Positions 8,264-17,135 are shown, numbered from the stretch's first letter. The stretch is 36,066 nt of DNA from Deltaproteobacteria bacterium HGW-Deltaproteobacteria-19 (GCA_002841865.1 PHBD01000030.1:1-36066), one strand, 5' to 3'. Notes: a model not told the origin generated them from the letters alone. Numbers and translations are program-made.

Positions 8264-9010
8264 TCAGGATGAGAATTGCTCCTCCAGGAGCCGCCGGATC
8301 CGGTCCAACTCCTGGGGCGTGTCCACTTCAATGGAGTCGTGTTCCGTGACCACCACCCGGATGCGGTAGCCGTGCTCCAGGGCCCGAAGCTGTTCCAGGG
8401 ATTCAAGGCGTTCGAGGGTCCCCTCGGGGAGCTTCGTGAAGGTGTCGAGAAAGTGTTTCCGGTACGCGTAGATGCCGTGATGCTTGAAGTAATCCGCCGT
8501 CTTTCCCCGGTCCCGGACGAAGGGGATCGTGGAGCGGGAGAAATAGAGCGCGTTGCCGTCCCGGTCGAATACCGTCTTCACGGCGTTCGGGTGGGTGATC
8601 TCCTCGTCCCGCCGGATCCGGTAGATGAGGGTGGACATGGGCAGGGAGGGATCCGCGATGAGGGGTGCCACCACCTCGTCGATCTGGACCGGCTCGAAGA
8701 CGGGCTGGTCGCCCTGGACGTTCACGACGATGTCGTCCTCCCGGAGGCCCAGGATCCCCGCCGCTTCGGCGATCCGGTCCGAACCGGAGCGGTGCGTGTC
8801 CACCGTCATGACGGCCCGTCCTCCGAAGGCCTCCACAGCCGCGAAAATGCGCGGATCGTCCGTGGCGACGGCAGCCAGGTCCGCCGTTCCGGACATGAGG
8901 ACGCGCTCGTAGACGTGCTGGATCATGGGCTTCCCCGCCAGGTCCGCCAGGGGTTTGCCCGGGAAGCGCGTCGATTCGTACCGAGACGGGATGATAACGG
9001 CGATGGTCAT
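8264..9010 (-). CDS. kdsB: CMP-Kdo synthetase (3-deoxy-manno-octulosonate cytidylyltransferase)
   Basis: KdsB activates Kdo with CTP to CMP-Kdo, the donor for the LPS inner core. The 248-residue protein has exactly the usual length. It has the nucleotide-binding N-terminus PSRYESTRFPGKPL, the VNVQGDQPVFEP block, and the family-typical R-S-T-I-P-F and HHGIYAYRK segments. The start is the ATG at 9010, only 2 nt after the hldD stop. Because kdnA and kdnB lie upstream in the same run, the natural substrate may be 8-amino-3,8-dideoxy-Kdo (Kdo8N) rather than Kdo, as described for the Shewanella enzyme of the corresponding cluster. This substrate preference cannot be read from the sequence. Confidence 0.93.
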   Translation of the reverse strand: MTIAVIIPSRYESTRFPGKPLADLAGKPMIQHVYERVLMSGTADLAAVATDDPRIFAAVEAFGGRAVMTVDTHRSGSDRIAEAAGILGLREDDIVVNVQGDQPVFEPVQIDEVVAPLIADPSLPMSTLIYRIRRDEEITHPNAVKTVFDRDGNALYFSRSTIPFVRDRGKTADYFKHHGIYAYRKHFLDTFTKLPEGTLERLESLEQLRALEHGYRIRVVVTEHDSIEVDTPQELDRIRRLLEEQFSS

Positions 9011-9012
9011 GG

Positions 9013-10005
9013 TCACTGGATTGCGCAGCACTGGCCCAGATAGGGATCGTGCTGCGAGAGATGGTTTGCGACGTAATCCTGCACGGCTTCCTCCAGGGGG
9101 GCGGATGGGACGGGACAGCCCGTAGAGGCGAGGCGGTCCATCTTCGCTTCCGTGAAGTACTGGTACTGCTCGTCCAGCCCCGGCGGCATGTCGATGTAGT
9201 CGATGACGGCGGGACGGTCCATGGCCCGGAAGACCGCCGCCATCAGGTCGTTCCAGGTCCGGGCCTTTCCGCTCCCCAGGTTGAAGATCCCGTTGGCCTC
9301 CGGGTGGTTCAGGAGCCACCACATCGCCTCCACGCAGTCCTTCACGTAGACGAAGTCCCGCATCTGCCCGCCGTCGGGATATTCGGGGCGGTACGACTTG
9401 AACAGCCGGACCTTCCCGGTGGCGCGGATCTGGTGGAAGGCCTTGAAGACAACGCTCGTCATGTCGCCCTTGTGGAACTCGTTGGGGCCGAAGACGTTGA
9501 AGAACTTCAGGCCCGCCATGTGCTGGTCGGCGCCGCGCTTGAGCGCCCAGAGGTCGAAGACCTGCTTCGAGTAGCCGTACATGTTGATGGGCTTGAGGAG
9601 CGAGGTGGTCGCGTCGTCGTCGGAGAAGCCCAGGGAGCCGTCGCCGTAGGTGGCCGCGGAGCTGGCGTAGAGGAAGCGGATGCCGTTCCGGATCGCCCAG
9701 TCGGCCAGGCGGCAGGAATAGAGGTAGTTGTTCGTCCAGAGGTAGTCGGCGTCCTTCTCCGTCGTGGACGAGCAGGCGCCCATGTGGACCACGGCCCGGA
9801 CGGTGAAGGGAACCTGGTCGGCATAGACCATCTTGAGGAAATCGTCTTTGTGGATGTACTCGACGAACCGCCGGTTCACGAGGTTTTTCCACTTGTCGGA
9901 GGTCCCCAGGCGGTCGACGACGACGATGTCCTCGATGCCTTCGCTGTTGAGCTTCCACACGAAGGCGCTGCCGATGAAGCCGGCGCCGCCGGTGACGACG
10001 ATCAT
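9013..10005 (-). CDS. hldD: ADP-L-glycero-D-manno-heptose 6-epimerase
   Basis: HldD (RfaD) epimerises ADP-D-glycero-D-manno-heptose to the L-glycero form used in the LPS inner core. The 330-residue protein is an extended short-chain dehydrogenase with the NADP-binding GGAGFIGS near the N-terminus. It also has HMGACSSTTEKD, the YGYSK catalytic tyrosine/lysine pair and the FFNVFGPNEFHKGDM block, all diagnostic of HldD. The ATG at 10005 has AAGGAAG upstream; the in-frame ATG at 10026 lacks a ribosome-binding site. It sits between kdnA (53 nt) and kdsB (2 nt), so heptose and Kdo8N supply are co-expressed. Confidence 0.93.
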   Translation of the reverse strand: MIVVTGGAGFIGSAFVWKLNSEGIEDIVVVDRLGTSDKWKNLVNRRFVEYIHKDDFLKMVYADQVPFTVRAVVHMGACSSTTEKDADYLWTNNYLYSCRLADWAIRNGIRFLYASSAATYGDGSLGFSDDDATTSLLKPINMYGYSKQVFDLWALKRGADQHMAGLKFFNVFGPNEFHKGDMTSVVFKAFHQIRATGKVRLFKSYRPEYPDGGQMRDFVYVKDCVEAMWWLLNHPEANGIFNLGSGKARTWNDLMAAVFRAMDRPAVIDYIDMPPGLDEQYQYFTEAKMDRLASTGCPVPSAPLEEAVQDYVANHLSQHDPYLGQCCAIQ

Positions 10006-10058
10006 GCCTGCATCTTCCTTCCGCATGGTTGAAAGGCCTCTCGCGCTTCCCGGCCCCG

Positions 10059-11261
10059 CTACAGGGCCTCGGCCGCCTTCTTCACCGCCGCCCGGATCTG
10101 CTCCAGGCGCCCCTCGGGCATCCGGATCGGGAGGCCCAGGAAGAGGGTCCGCCCCAGCAGATCGTGGGCCTGCGGGTACTGGCGGATGCTGTAGTCCACC
10201 TTCCCCCGGTAGATGGGATTCGTGAAGGGGAAGCTCTTCGGGTTGGCCGTGGACCAGGCGATCAGGTGCTCCCAGTTGGCCAGGTAGTGCCACTTGTTCT
10301 TCTTGAAGCAGACCGTGTCGACGCCGCCCGCGCCGAGGGCCGCCTGGAAGGCCTCCGCCTGTGCCTCCGTGGGGAAGTTGAAGGCCAGGTGCGTCGCCGT
10401 GTCGCCATCCGGGTCCGGGATCGCCCGGAAGCCGATCCCGGGGATGCCCGCCAGCATTTCCTTCACGGCGGCCTTGTTCTTCTTCTGCTCCGCGATGATG
10501 AAGTCGAGCTTCCGGAGCTGGGCGAGGCCCAGGGCTCCCTGGAATTCGTTCATCCGGAAGTTGAAGCCGAGGATGGTGCGGCCTTCCATGGCCCGGCTGA
10601 CGTTCGGGTTGTGGTCGTGACCGTGGTCGTGGTACCAGTCGGCCCGGTCGTAGAGGTCCTTCCGGTTCGTGATGACCATCCCGCCCTCGCCGGTGGTCAG
10701 GGTCTTGTAATAATCAAAGCTGAACGTGCCCATCTCCCCGAAGGTGCCGAGTTTTTTCCCCCTGTAGCTCCCGCCGACGGACTGGGCGTTGTCCTCCAGG
10801 ACCATCAGCTGGGAGCTGCGGCAGGTCTCCAGGATCCGGCCGATGTCCGCCGGGGCGCCGCACATGTGGACGGGGATGACGGCCTTCGTATAGGGCGTCA
10901 TTTTCCGGACGATGTCGTCGGGGTCCATATTCAGGGACGCGTCGATGTCCGCAGCGACGGGGATGGCCCCCACCTCGAGGACGGCCTCGTACGTTGCGAT
11001 AAAGGTAAAGGCCGGGACGATGACTTCATCGCCGGGGCCCACGCCCATGGCGGAGAGAGCCACCGACAGGGCCGTCGACCCGGACGTGACGCCCAGGGCG
11101 TGGGCGGCTCCGTGATATCGCTTGAACTCCTCCTCGAACTGGCGGACCTTGAAGACGCCCTTCCGCTCCGTATCGAATCCGTAACGCGCGAAGACGCCCG
11201 TCTCCAGGACGTCCAGGACTTCCTTTTTCTCCTCGCTGCCGATCAGTTCCATTCCGGACAT
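10059..11261 (-). CDS. kdnA: 8-amino-3,8-dideoxy-Kdo aminotransferase KdnA (PLP, DegT/DnrJ family)
   Basis: KdnA transaminates the 8-oxo form of Kdo to 8-amino-3,8-dideoxy-manno-octulosonate (Kdo8N), using PLP and an amino donor. The 400-residue protein has the DegT/DnrJ/EryC1 fold signatures: VTSGSTALSVAL for phosphate binding, LEDNAQSVGG with the pyridine-contacting Asp region, and SFDYYKTLTTGEGG with the Schiff-base lysine. The blocks ARYGFDTERKG near the N-terminus and YHDHGHDHNPN are not general for sugar aminotransferases and match my recollection of the Shewanella KdnA. The adjacent Fe-type alcohol dehydrogenase (kdnB) and kdsB strongly support the call. The ATG at 11252 is an alternative start. 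Confidence 0.85.
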   Translation of the reverse strand: MSGMELIGSEEKKEVLDVLETGVFARYGFDTERKGVFKVRQFEEEFKRYHGAAHALGVTSGSTALSVALSAMGVGPGDEVIVPAFTFIATYEAVLEVGAIPVAADIDASLNMDPDDIVRKMTPYTKAVIPVHMCGAPADIGRILETCRSSQLMVLEDNAQSVGGSYRGKKLGTFGEMGTFSFDYYKTLTTGEGGMVITNRKDLYDRADWYHDHGHDHNPNVSRAMEGRTILGFNFRMNEFQGALGLAQLRKLDFIIAEQKKNKAAVKEMLAGIPGIGFRAIPDPDGDTATHLAFNFPTEAQAEAFQAALGAGGVDTVCFKKNKWHYLANWEHLIAWSTANPKSFPFTNPIYRGKVDYSIRQYPQAHDLLGRTLFLGLPIRMPEGRLEQIRAAVKKAAEAL

Positions 11262-11306
11262 GGCTTTTTCTCCATCCTTGTCGTTTTTGATCGCGGGAAG
11301 GGACGC

Positions 11307-12464
11307 TCAGAGGGCATCCCGGTAAATATCGATGGCGTCCTCCCGGGTGACTTTCCGGGGGTTGTTGGCCAGCGGGCGCGCCACGGTGAGGGCGACGTCC
11401 GCCAGGGCCGGCAGGTCCTTCTCGGCGATGCCGAATTCCTCCAGGGTCATCGCCAGGCCGCAGTCCTCGATGAGGAGTTCCACTGCGTCCAGGGCTAGCG
11501 TGGCGGCGTCCCGCATCGAGAGATCCTCCACTTCCTGTCCCATGGCATCGGCCAGGATGGCGAACTTCTCGATGGTGCCGGGAAGGTTGTAGGCCATCAC
11601 GGCGGGAAGCATCAGGGGGTTGGCCATCCCGTGGGGGATTCCCCAGGCGCCGCCGAGGGGATACGAGAGGGAGTGGACCGCCGTGACGCCCGCATTTGCC
11701 AGGCCGAGGCCCGCGTAAAGGCTCCCCAGGAGCATGCGCTCCCGGGCTTCCAGGTCGCTCCCGTTGTGGACGCAGGTCCGCAGGTTCTCGGCGATGAGGC
11801 CGACGGCCTCCAGGGAAATCGTCTCGCTCATGGGCGACGCGTTGATGGAGGTGTACGACTCGATGGCGTGGCAGAGGGCGTCGATCCCCGTGGAGGCGGT
11901 GGCCTGCGCGGGCAGGCTCAACGTCAGTTCCGGGTCCAGGAGGGCGACCTCAGGATAAAGGAAGGGGCTGTTCATGCCCTCTTTCTTCTTCAGGTTCTTC
12001 CGGACGAAGACGGCCGTGAACGTGACTTCGCTGCCGGTGCCGGCGGTGGTGGGGACCATGATGGTCGGAAGGCCCGGGCCGGGGACCTTGTTCAGGCCCA
12101 GGTAATCCAGGGCCTTGCCCTTGTTGCCGGCCAGGGCGGCCACGGCCTTGGCCACGTCCATGGAGCTTCCGCCTCCGATCCCCACGACGAGATCGCACTT
12201 GCCCTTCAGGGCGGCCTTGGCGCCCTCGTCGGCCCGCTCCAGGGCCGGCTCCGGCTCCACTCCGTCAAACAGCGAATAGCGCAGGCCGCTCTTGTCGAGC
12301 AGGTCCTTCACGGTTTTCCGGAAGCCTGCCTCGGCCAGGGCGTGATCGAGAACGATCAGGGGGCGTGCCCCCCCCAGTTCCCGGATGTGGTCGGCCAGGC
12401 TGCGGAAGGAGCCCGTGCCGAAAACGATCTTTTTTGCCCCCGTATAGGTAAACGGTCGGATCAT
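11307..12464 (-). CDS. kdnB: Kdo 8-dehydrogenase/oxidase KdnB (iron-type alcohol dehydrogenase fold)
   Basis: KdnB oxidises the C8 hydroxyl of Kdo to the aldehyde used by KdnA. The 385-residue protein is a group III (Fe/Zn) alcohol dehydrogenase. It has the NAD-binding GIGGGSSMDVAKA and TTAGTGSE, and the metal-ligand set GIDALCHAIESY (Asp, His), AVHSLSYPLGG (His) and IPHGMAN (His). By fold alone it could act on many alcohols; the call as KdnB comes from its position directly upstream of kdnA in an LPS-core operon. In an anaerobe NAD(P)-linked oxidation is more likely than an oxygen-using reaction. It is the first gene of the minus-strand run, with AGGAGG 8 nt before ATG. Confidence 0.78.
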   Translation of the reverse strand: MIRPFTYTGAKKIVFGTGSFRSLADHIRELGGARPLIVLDHALAEAGFRKTVKDLLDKSGLRYSLFDGVEPEPALERADEGAKAALKGKCDLVVGIGGGSSMDVAKAVAALAGNKGKALDYLGLNKVPGPGLPTIMVPTTAGTGSEVTFTAVFVRKNLKKKEGMNSPFLYPEVALLDPELTLSLPAQATASTGIDALCHAIESYTSINASPMSETISLEAVGLIAENLRTCVHNGSDLEARERMLLGSLYAGLGLANAGVTAVHSLSYPLGGAWGIPHGMANPLMLPAVMAYNLPGTIEKFAILADAMGQEVEDLSMRDAATLALDAVELLIEDCGLAMTLEEFGIAEKDLPALADVALTVARPLANNPRKVTREDAIDIYRDAL

Positions 12465-12520
12465 CGTTTTTTTCCTCCTGTTCCGCCGCTGAAGCGGCCA
12501 AGGTGTTGAAACAAGGCATG

Positions 12521-12549
12521 CTTATACATGATGAGGGACCCTATGGAAA
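12521..12549 (-). promoter_or_regulatory. Candidate sigma-70 promoter of the kdn/LPS operon
   Basis: On the minus strand TTTCCA (12549-12544, 4 of 6 matches to TTGACA) is followed after 17 nt by TATAAG (12526-12521, 5 of 6 matches to TATAAT). Transcription would begin near 12514, about 50 nt before the kdnB start, and the leader would contain a small GCCGC-TGAA-GCGGC hairpin (12485-12498). The divergent RNA methyltransferase gene begins at 12628, so this 163-nt gap serves both directions; I saw no comparably good plus-strand promoter in it. Confidence 0.4.
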
Positions 12550-12627
12550 GGGAAAAAACGGGACCGCCGGTTCGGGCAAACCCCGGTTTGCTTTGCCTTT
12601 TCAGGGAGGTGTGATAGGAGGGGACCC

Positions 12628-13800
12628 ATGAATCCTTGGAAAACGTCACGCCGCATCGTCCTCACCTGCGCCCGGGGCATGGTCCCCTTCCTTCTCACGG
12701 AAACGGCCGGGCTGGGATTCGCCATCCGCGGGGAGACGGAGACGGCCGTGGAAACGGAGGGGTCCCTCACGGACTCCCTGCGCCTGAACCTCCGCCTCCG
12801 GACGGCCCACCGGGTCCTTTACCACCTCGCGACCCTGGAGGCCGACGGCCCCGGGAGCCTTTACGGGGGAATCACCGATCTCCCCTGGGAGGAATACATC
12901 CACGAGGACGGCTACCTGACGGTGACCTGCACGGTGAACAACCCTACCATCAACGACTCCCGCTTCGTGAACATGAAGGCGAAGGACGCCATCGTGGACC
13001 GCATGACCGCCCGGCGCGGCCGGCGCCCGGATTCCGGTCCGGAGCGGACCGGGGCGGTCGTCCACGTACACTGGCAGGGCAACCGGGCGGAGGTCTTTCT
13101 GCATACCTCCGGAGAGCCGCTGTCCCGCCGGGGATACCGGCAGATCCCCATGGCGGCGCCCATGCAGGAGACCCTGGCGGCAGGAGTCCTGATGGCGGCG
13201 GGCTGGAAAGGGGAAGGGAACCTCGTCAACCCCATGTGCGGGAGCGGCACGCTGGCCGTCGAGGGAGCCCTGATGGCCCTGAACCGGGCCCCGGGTCTGC
13301 ATCGTGAGCATTTCGGGTTCATGTCCGTCCGGGGTTTCCCGGAAAAGGAATGGGACGCCCTCCTCCGTCAGGCCCGCAAAGAAGGCCGGCGAAGTCTTCC
13401 CGGCCGCATCGTCGCCACCGACATCGAGCGGGAGGCCGTGGCGGCAGCCCGGCTGAACGCCCGGCGGGCCGGGGTGGAGGAGCACATCTCCTTTTCCGCC
13501 GGCGACTTCATGAGAACGGAGGTCCCCCCCGGAGATGGACTCGTGATTTTCAACCCCCCCTACGGAGAGCGCCTTGGGGATCAGGCTGTTCTCGGGGAAT
13601 TGTACGGCCGCCTCGGAGACTTCCTGAAGAAATCCTGCCAGGGATACGCCGGCGCCGTCTTTACGGGGAACCTGGCCCTGGCCAAGCGGATCGGCCTCCG
13701 CACGAACCGCAGAATCCCCTTCTTCAACGGGGACATCGAGTGCCGCCTTCTCCTGTACGATCTCTACGGCGGCAGCCGGAAACCGGACCGCGGAGTTTGA
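12628..13800 (+). CDS. THUMP-domain RNA guanine-N2 methyltransferase (RlmL N-half/YpsC-like)
   Basis: This 390-residue enzyme has a THUMP-type RNA-binding N-terminal part (residues 1-160) and a class I SAM methyltransferase domain. The latter has the NPMCGSGTLAVEGALMA motif near 200 and the catalytic FNPPYGERLGD (NPPY) near 307. This is the layout of the first half of E. coli RlmL, which makes m2G in 23S rRNA helix 74, and of the stand-alone YpsC proteins. The substrate is therefore most likely 23S rRNA, with tRNA (TrmN/Trm14-like) as the alternative. The start has AGGAGGGG four nt before ATG. It is the first gene of a plus-strand run leading into murI. Confidence 0.85.
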   Translation: MNPWKTSRRIVLTCARGMVPFLLTETAGLGFAIRGETETAVETEGSLTDSLRLNLRLRTAHRVLYHLATLEADGPGSLYGGITDLPWEEYIHEDGYLTVTCTVNNPTINDSRFVNMKAKDAIVDRMTARRGRRPDSGPERTGAVVHVHWQGNRAEVFLHTSGEPLSRRGYRQIPMAAPMQETLAAGVLMAAGWKGEGNLVNPMCGSGTLAVEGALMALNRAPGLHREHFGFMSVRGFPEKEWDALLRQARKEGRRSLPGRIVATDIEREAVAAARLNARRAGVEEHISFSAGDFMRTEVPPGDGLVIFNPPYGERLGDQAVLGELYGRLGDFLKKSCQGYAGAVFTGNLALAKRIGLRTNRRIPFFNGDIECRLLLYDLYGGSRKPDRGV

Positions 13801-13855
13801 ATTTTCCTCCTTCGTGGGGTAAGAAGAAGGTCATCGATTCGGCGAGGAGAGGCTC

Positions 13856-14662
13856 ATGGCGGACATGATCAGGCAGCCCATCGGCGTGTTCGACTCCGGC
13901 GTGGGGGGGCTCACGGTGGTGCGGGCTCTCATGGAGCGGATTCCCTTCGAGGACATCATCTATTTCGGGGATACCGCCCGGGTGCCCTACGGCGTCAAGT
14001 CCGTCGAGACGGTGACCCAGTACGCCGTCGAGATCACGGACTTCCTGCTGAAGAAGGGAGTCAAGCTCCTCGTCATCGCCTGCAACACCGTCGCCGCCGT
14101 GGCCGGTGACGCCGTGCGGAGCCGCTCGCCCATGCCGGTTCTGGACGTCATCGACGCCGGCGCCCGGTCCGCCGTCCGGGAGACCCGCTCCGGCCATATC
14201 GGCGTCATCGGGACCCCCGCCACGATCAACAGCAACGCCTATGCCCGGGCCATCCATGCTCTGGATCCGGCGACCCGCATCTTTTCCCAGGCCTGTCCGC
14301 TTTTTGTGCCCCTCGTGGAGGAAGGATGGCTCGATCACCCGGTAACGCGGATCACGGCCAACGAATACCTGAAGCCCGTCCTGGCGGAGCACCTCGATAC
14401 CCTGGTCCTGGGGTGCACCCATTATCCCCTGCTGAAGCCACTCCTCGGAGAGATCGCCGGTCCCGAGGTTCACCTGGTGGATTCGGGGGAGGCGATGGCG
14501 GATGCCACGGCGGACCTCCTGGCGGAGCTTCACCTGGGAAACCCGCGCCGGGAGAAGCCCTCCTATTCCTGCTACGTCAGCGACGTTCCCTTCCGGTTCC
14601 AGACCATGGCCGAGCGGTTTCTCGGCAGGACGATCGGCCACGTCGAACTGGTGAAACTCTGA
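13856..14662 (+). CDS. murI: Glutamate racemase
   Basis: MurI interconverts L- and D-glutamate for peptidoglycan synthesis in the cytoplasm. The 268-residue protein has the N-terminal GVFDSGVGGLTV with the substrate-binding Asp and Ser. Both catalytic cysteines are present (VIACNTVAAV near residue 76 and GCTHYPLL near 187). DTARVPYG and the C-terminal HVELVKL are typical. The length is normal and no residue appears missing. Its TGA stop abuts the ATG of the downstream ketosynthase gene, so cell-wall and ketosynthase genes may share a transcript even though no functional link is evident. Confidence 0.95.
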   Translation: MADMIRQPIGVFDSGVGGLTVVRALMERIPFEDIIYFGDTARVPYGVKSVETVTQYAVEITDFLLKKGVKLLVIACNTVAAVAGDAVRSRSPMPVLDVIDAGARSAVRETRSGHIGVIGTPATINSNAYARAIHALDPATRIFSQACPLFVPLVEEGWLDHPVTRITANEYLKPVLAEHLDTLVLGCTHYPLLKPLLGEIAGPEVHLVDSGEAMADATADLLAELHLGNPRREKPSYSCYVSDVPFRFQTMAERFLGRTIGHVELVKL

Positions 14663-15898
14663 ATGATGGAACGGGTCGTCGTCACCGGGCTGGGAACCCT
14701 CAACGCAACCGCCAAGAGCGCCCCTGGCTTCGCGCAGGCCCTGCGGGAGGGCCGCTGCGGGATCGGGCCGTTTTCGGTCTTCGATCCCTCGACGTTCCGG
14801 ACGCAGATCGCCGCGGAAGTGAAGGATTTCAATCCCCGCGACCACATCCCCCGGCCGTACCCGATCAAGCGCATGTCCCGGGCGGACCTTCTCGGGTTCG
14901 CCGCCACCCTGGAGGCCCTGCAGGACGCCGGGCTGGCCCCCTTTCCGCCGGAGCTGGCGGAGGAGACGGGCGTCGTCATCGGCGGAGGCGGGGGGGGACT
15001 CCTGGAAGGGGAGCGGTTCTACGGGGAGTACCTGCGTACCGAAGGCCGGCTGGCCCGCTTCTCCGCCCTGTCGGCGGTCTACTGCGCTTCCTCGGCGGAC
15101 CGGATCGCAGCCCTCCTGGGGCTCTGGGGACCCAAGACCACCTTCATGACGGCCTGCTCTTCCGGGGCCACGGCGATCGGCTACGCCCGGGACCTGATCC
15201 GGGGGGGGACGGCGCCCGTCGTCATCGCCGGCGGGACCGAGCCGCTCTGCCGCATCACCTACGCAGCCTTCAACGCCCTCCAGGCGGTGGACCTGGAGCC
15301 CTGCAAGCCCTTCGCCGGGAACCGGGCCGGCCTGTCCCTGGGGGAGGCGGCGGGGATCCTGGTCCTCGAGTCCCTCCGCCACGCCCGGGCCCGGGGGGCG
15401 CGGATCTATGCCGAGGTGCTGGGCTACGGCGTCACCTGCGACTCGCACCACATGACGGCCCCCGACCCGGAGGCCTCCGGGGCGGTCCGGTCGATGCGGG
15501 AGGCCCTGCGCGACGCCGGCGTTTCCGCGGAGCGGGTCGATTACGTCAACGCCCACGGCACCGCCACGCCGGCCAACGATGCCATGGAGAGCCGGGCCAT
15601 CCGGCACGTCTTCGGAGACCGGGCCGGGCGGATTCCCGTCAGCTCCACGAAGTCCATGACGGGCCACACCCTGGGCGCCTCCGGGGCCCTCGAAGCGGTC
15701 GCGTCCGTCCTGGCGATCCGCCACCGCTTCATCCCGCCGACGATCCACTGCACCGTGCCGGATCCCGAGTGCGACCTCGACTATGTCACCGAGGGGGCGC
15801 GGGAAGCGGACCTTTCGGTGATCCTGTCCAATTCCTTCGCCTTCGGGGGGAACAACACCTCGCTCGTCATCGGACGGTTCGATGGAGGGAAGGGGTAG
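14663..15898 (+). CDS. Beta-ketoacyl synthase (FabF/KS-alpha type), catalytically intact
   Basis: This 411-residue protein is a condensing enzyme that should extend an acyl chain with a malonyl-thioester. The thiolase-fold active site is complete: nucleophile Cys165 in MTACSSGATAIG, His298 in VNAHGTATP and His335 in KSMTGHTLGASG. Early (VVVTGLGTL) and late (NSFAFGGNNTSLV) family signatures are present. It begins directly at the murI stop, as ATGATG, so 14666 is the alternative start. The following gene encodes a dead homologue, which makes the pair look like a KS-alpha/chain-length-factor heterodimer rather than housekeeping FabF. No acyl carrier protein gene is in the window, so the carrier must be encoded elsewhere or the substrates are CoA esters. 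Confidence 0.88.
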   Translation: MMERVVVTGLGTLNATAKSAPGFAQALREGRCGIGPFSVFDPSTFRTQIAAEVKDFNPRDHIPRPYPIKRMSRADLLGFAATLEALQDAGLAPFPPELAEETGVVIGGGGGGLLEGERFYGEYLRTEGRLARFSALSAVYCASSADRIAALLGLWGPKTTFMTACSSGATAIGYARDLIRGGTAPVVIAGGTEPLCRITYAAFNALQAVDLEPCKPFAGNRAGLSLGEAAGILVLESLRHARARGARIYAEVLGYGVTCDSHHMTAPDPEASGAVRSMREALRDAGVSAERVDYVNAHGTATPANDAMESRAIRHVFGDRAGRIPVSSTKSMTGHTLGASGALEAVASVLAIRHRFIPPTIHCTVPDPECDLDYVTEGAREADLSVILSNSFAFGGNNTSLVIGRFDGGKG

Positions 15899-15899
15899 C

Positions 15900-17135
15900 A
15901 TGGACCGGCGCGTCGCGATCACCGGCATCGGTATCGTCTCTCCCCTCGGCTCCGGCCGCGAGGCCTTCGGGAAGGCCCTCCTCGCCGGACAGAGCGGGAT
16001 CGCGCCGCTTGCCGCCTTCTCCGCGGAGGCCTTCCCCTGCAGGCTGGCCGCGGAGATCCGCGATTTCCAGGCGAGGGATTTCGTCTCCATCAAAAACCTC
16101 CGGCGGATGGATCGCCTCTCCGCCGTGACGACGGCAGCGGCCCGGATGGCCCTGGACGATGCGGGTCTGGCGATCACACCGGCCAACCGGGACCGCACGG
16201 GCATGATTCTGGGAACGGCCTGGGGCGGAACCGACGTAACGGTCTCGTTTGCCCGGGTCCTCGTGACGGAGGGTCCCGGGTCCGTCAACCCGATCCTGGT
16301 GCCCAACGTGGTCATGAACGCCCCGGCGGGCCACGCGTCCATCGAGCTGGGATTCCGGGGGATCAACACGACGGTCAACCACTATTCCGTTTCGGCGGAG
16401 TCGGCCCTGGCCTACGGCGCCCGGGAGATCCGGCGGGGTGCCGCGGACGTCCTTCTTGCCGGCGGGGCCGATGTCCTGGCCCCTTTCTATTTCGAATCCC
16501 TGACGCGCTTCAAGGCCCTGTCGCCGCTCCAGGGCGGCGGCTCCGAGGGGGCGCGTCCCTTCGACCTCCGGCGGAACGGGCCGGTGGCCGGGGAGGGCTG
16601 TGGCATCCTCTGCCTGGAGCCCCTGGAGGCGGCCCGGGAGCGGGGCGCGACCGTCTATGCGGAGATCACAGGCTCCGGGATGGCATCCTCGCCGGCGCCC
16701 ATGACCGGCTGGCCGGATGGTCCGCGGGGATTCATCCTGGCGGCCCGTCGGGCGCTCAAAGCTGCCGGTTGCACTCCGGAGGAAGTCGACATTGTCTTCG
16801 CGGCCGCCAGCGGTGGCCTCCAGCCGGACCTCCTGGAGGCGGAGGGTCTGGAACGGATTTTTGGAACGGATGGTAAACGCCCGCTCGTGACGGCCCTGAA
16901 GGGCGCCCTCGGAGAGAACTTCACCTCCGGGGGGATGAGGGCGGCGGCCCTGGCCCTGGCGTTGCGGGACGGCGTCGTGCCGCCCACCCTGGGCCTGGAG
17001 GAGCCGGTCCGGCCTCTGTCGGTCGTCGTGGGGCAGTCCGTCCGGGGGGCATTCCGGCGGGGGCTCCTGAACGGGATCTCACACGGGGGGACCTACGTCT
17101 CCCTTCTGTTTTCGAGTGTCGAGGAAGAATCATGA
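15900..17135 (+). CDS. Ketosynthase-like chain-length factor (active-site residues lost)
   Basis: This 411-residue protein has the ketosynthase fold (VAITGIGIVSPLGSG at the N-terminus, SHGGTYVSLLF at the end) but lacks the catalytic triad. In ungapped alignment the nucleophile position is Ser163 (NHYSVSAES). The first histidine motif reads FAAASGGLQ, and the second reads ALKGALGENFTSGG with no His. Loss of all three residues in a protein next to an intact KS is characteristic of chain-length factors (KS-beta) that pair with KS-alpha in type II polyketide and related systems. The start at ATG 15900 follows GGAGGGAAGGGG, one nt after the previous stop. The CLF role is inferred. Confidence 0.82.
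   Translation: MDRRVAITGIGIVSPLGSGREAFGKALLAGQSGIAPLAAFSAEAFPCRLAAEIRDFQARDFVSIKNLRRMDRLSAVTTAAARMALDDAGLAITPANRDRTGMILGTAWGGTDVTVSFARVLVTEGPGSVNPILVPNVVMNAPAGHASIELGFRGINTTVNHYSVSAESALAYGAREIRRGAADVLLAGGADVLAPFYFESLTRFKALSPLQGGGSEGARPFDLRRNGPVAGEGCGILCLEPLEAARERGATVYAEITGSGMASSPAPMTGWPDGPRGFILAARRALKAAGCTPEEVDIVFAAASGGLQPDLLEAEGLERIFGTDGKRPLVTALKGALGENFTSGGMRAAALALALRDGVVPPTLGLEEPVRPLSVVVGQSVRGAFRRGLLNGISHGGTYVSLLFSSVEEES

Noticed and set aside
13724-16378. A frame of over 880 codons antisense to murI and the ketosynthases
   Set aside because: Same reasoning: it is complementary to conserved genes and made of low-information Gly/Asp/Pro/Arg-rich sequence.
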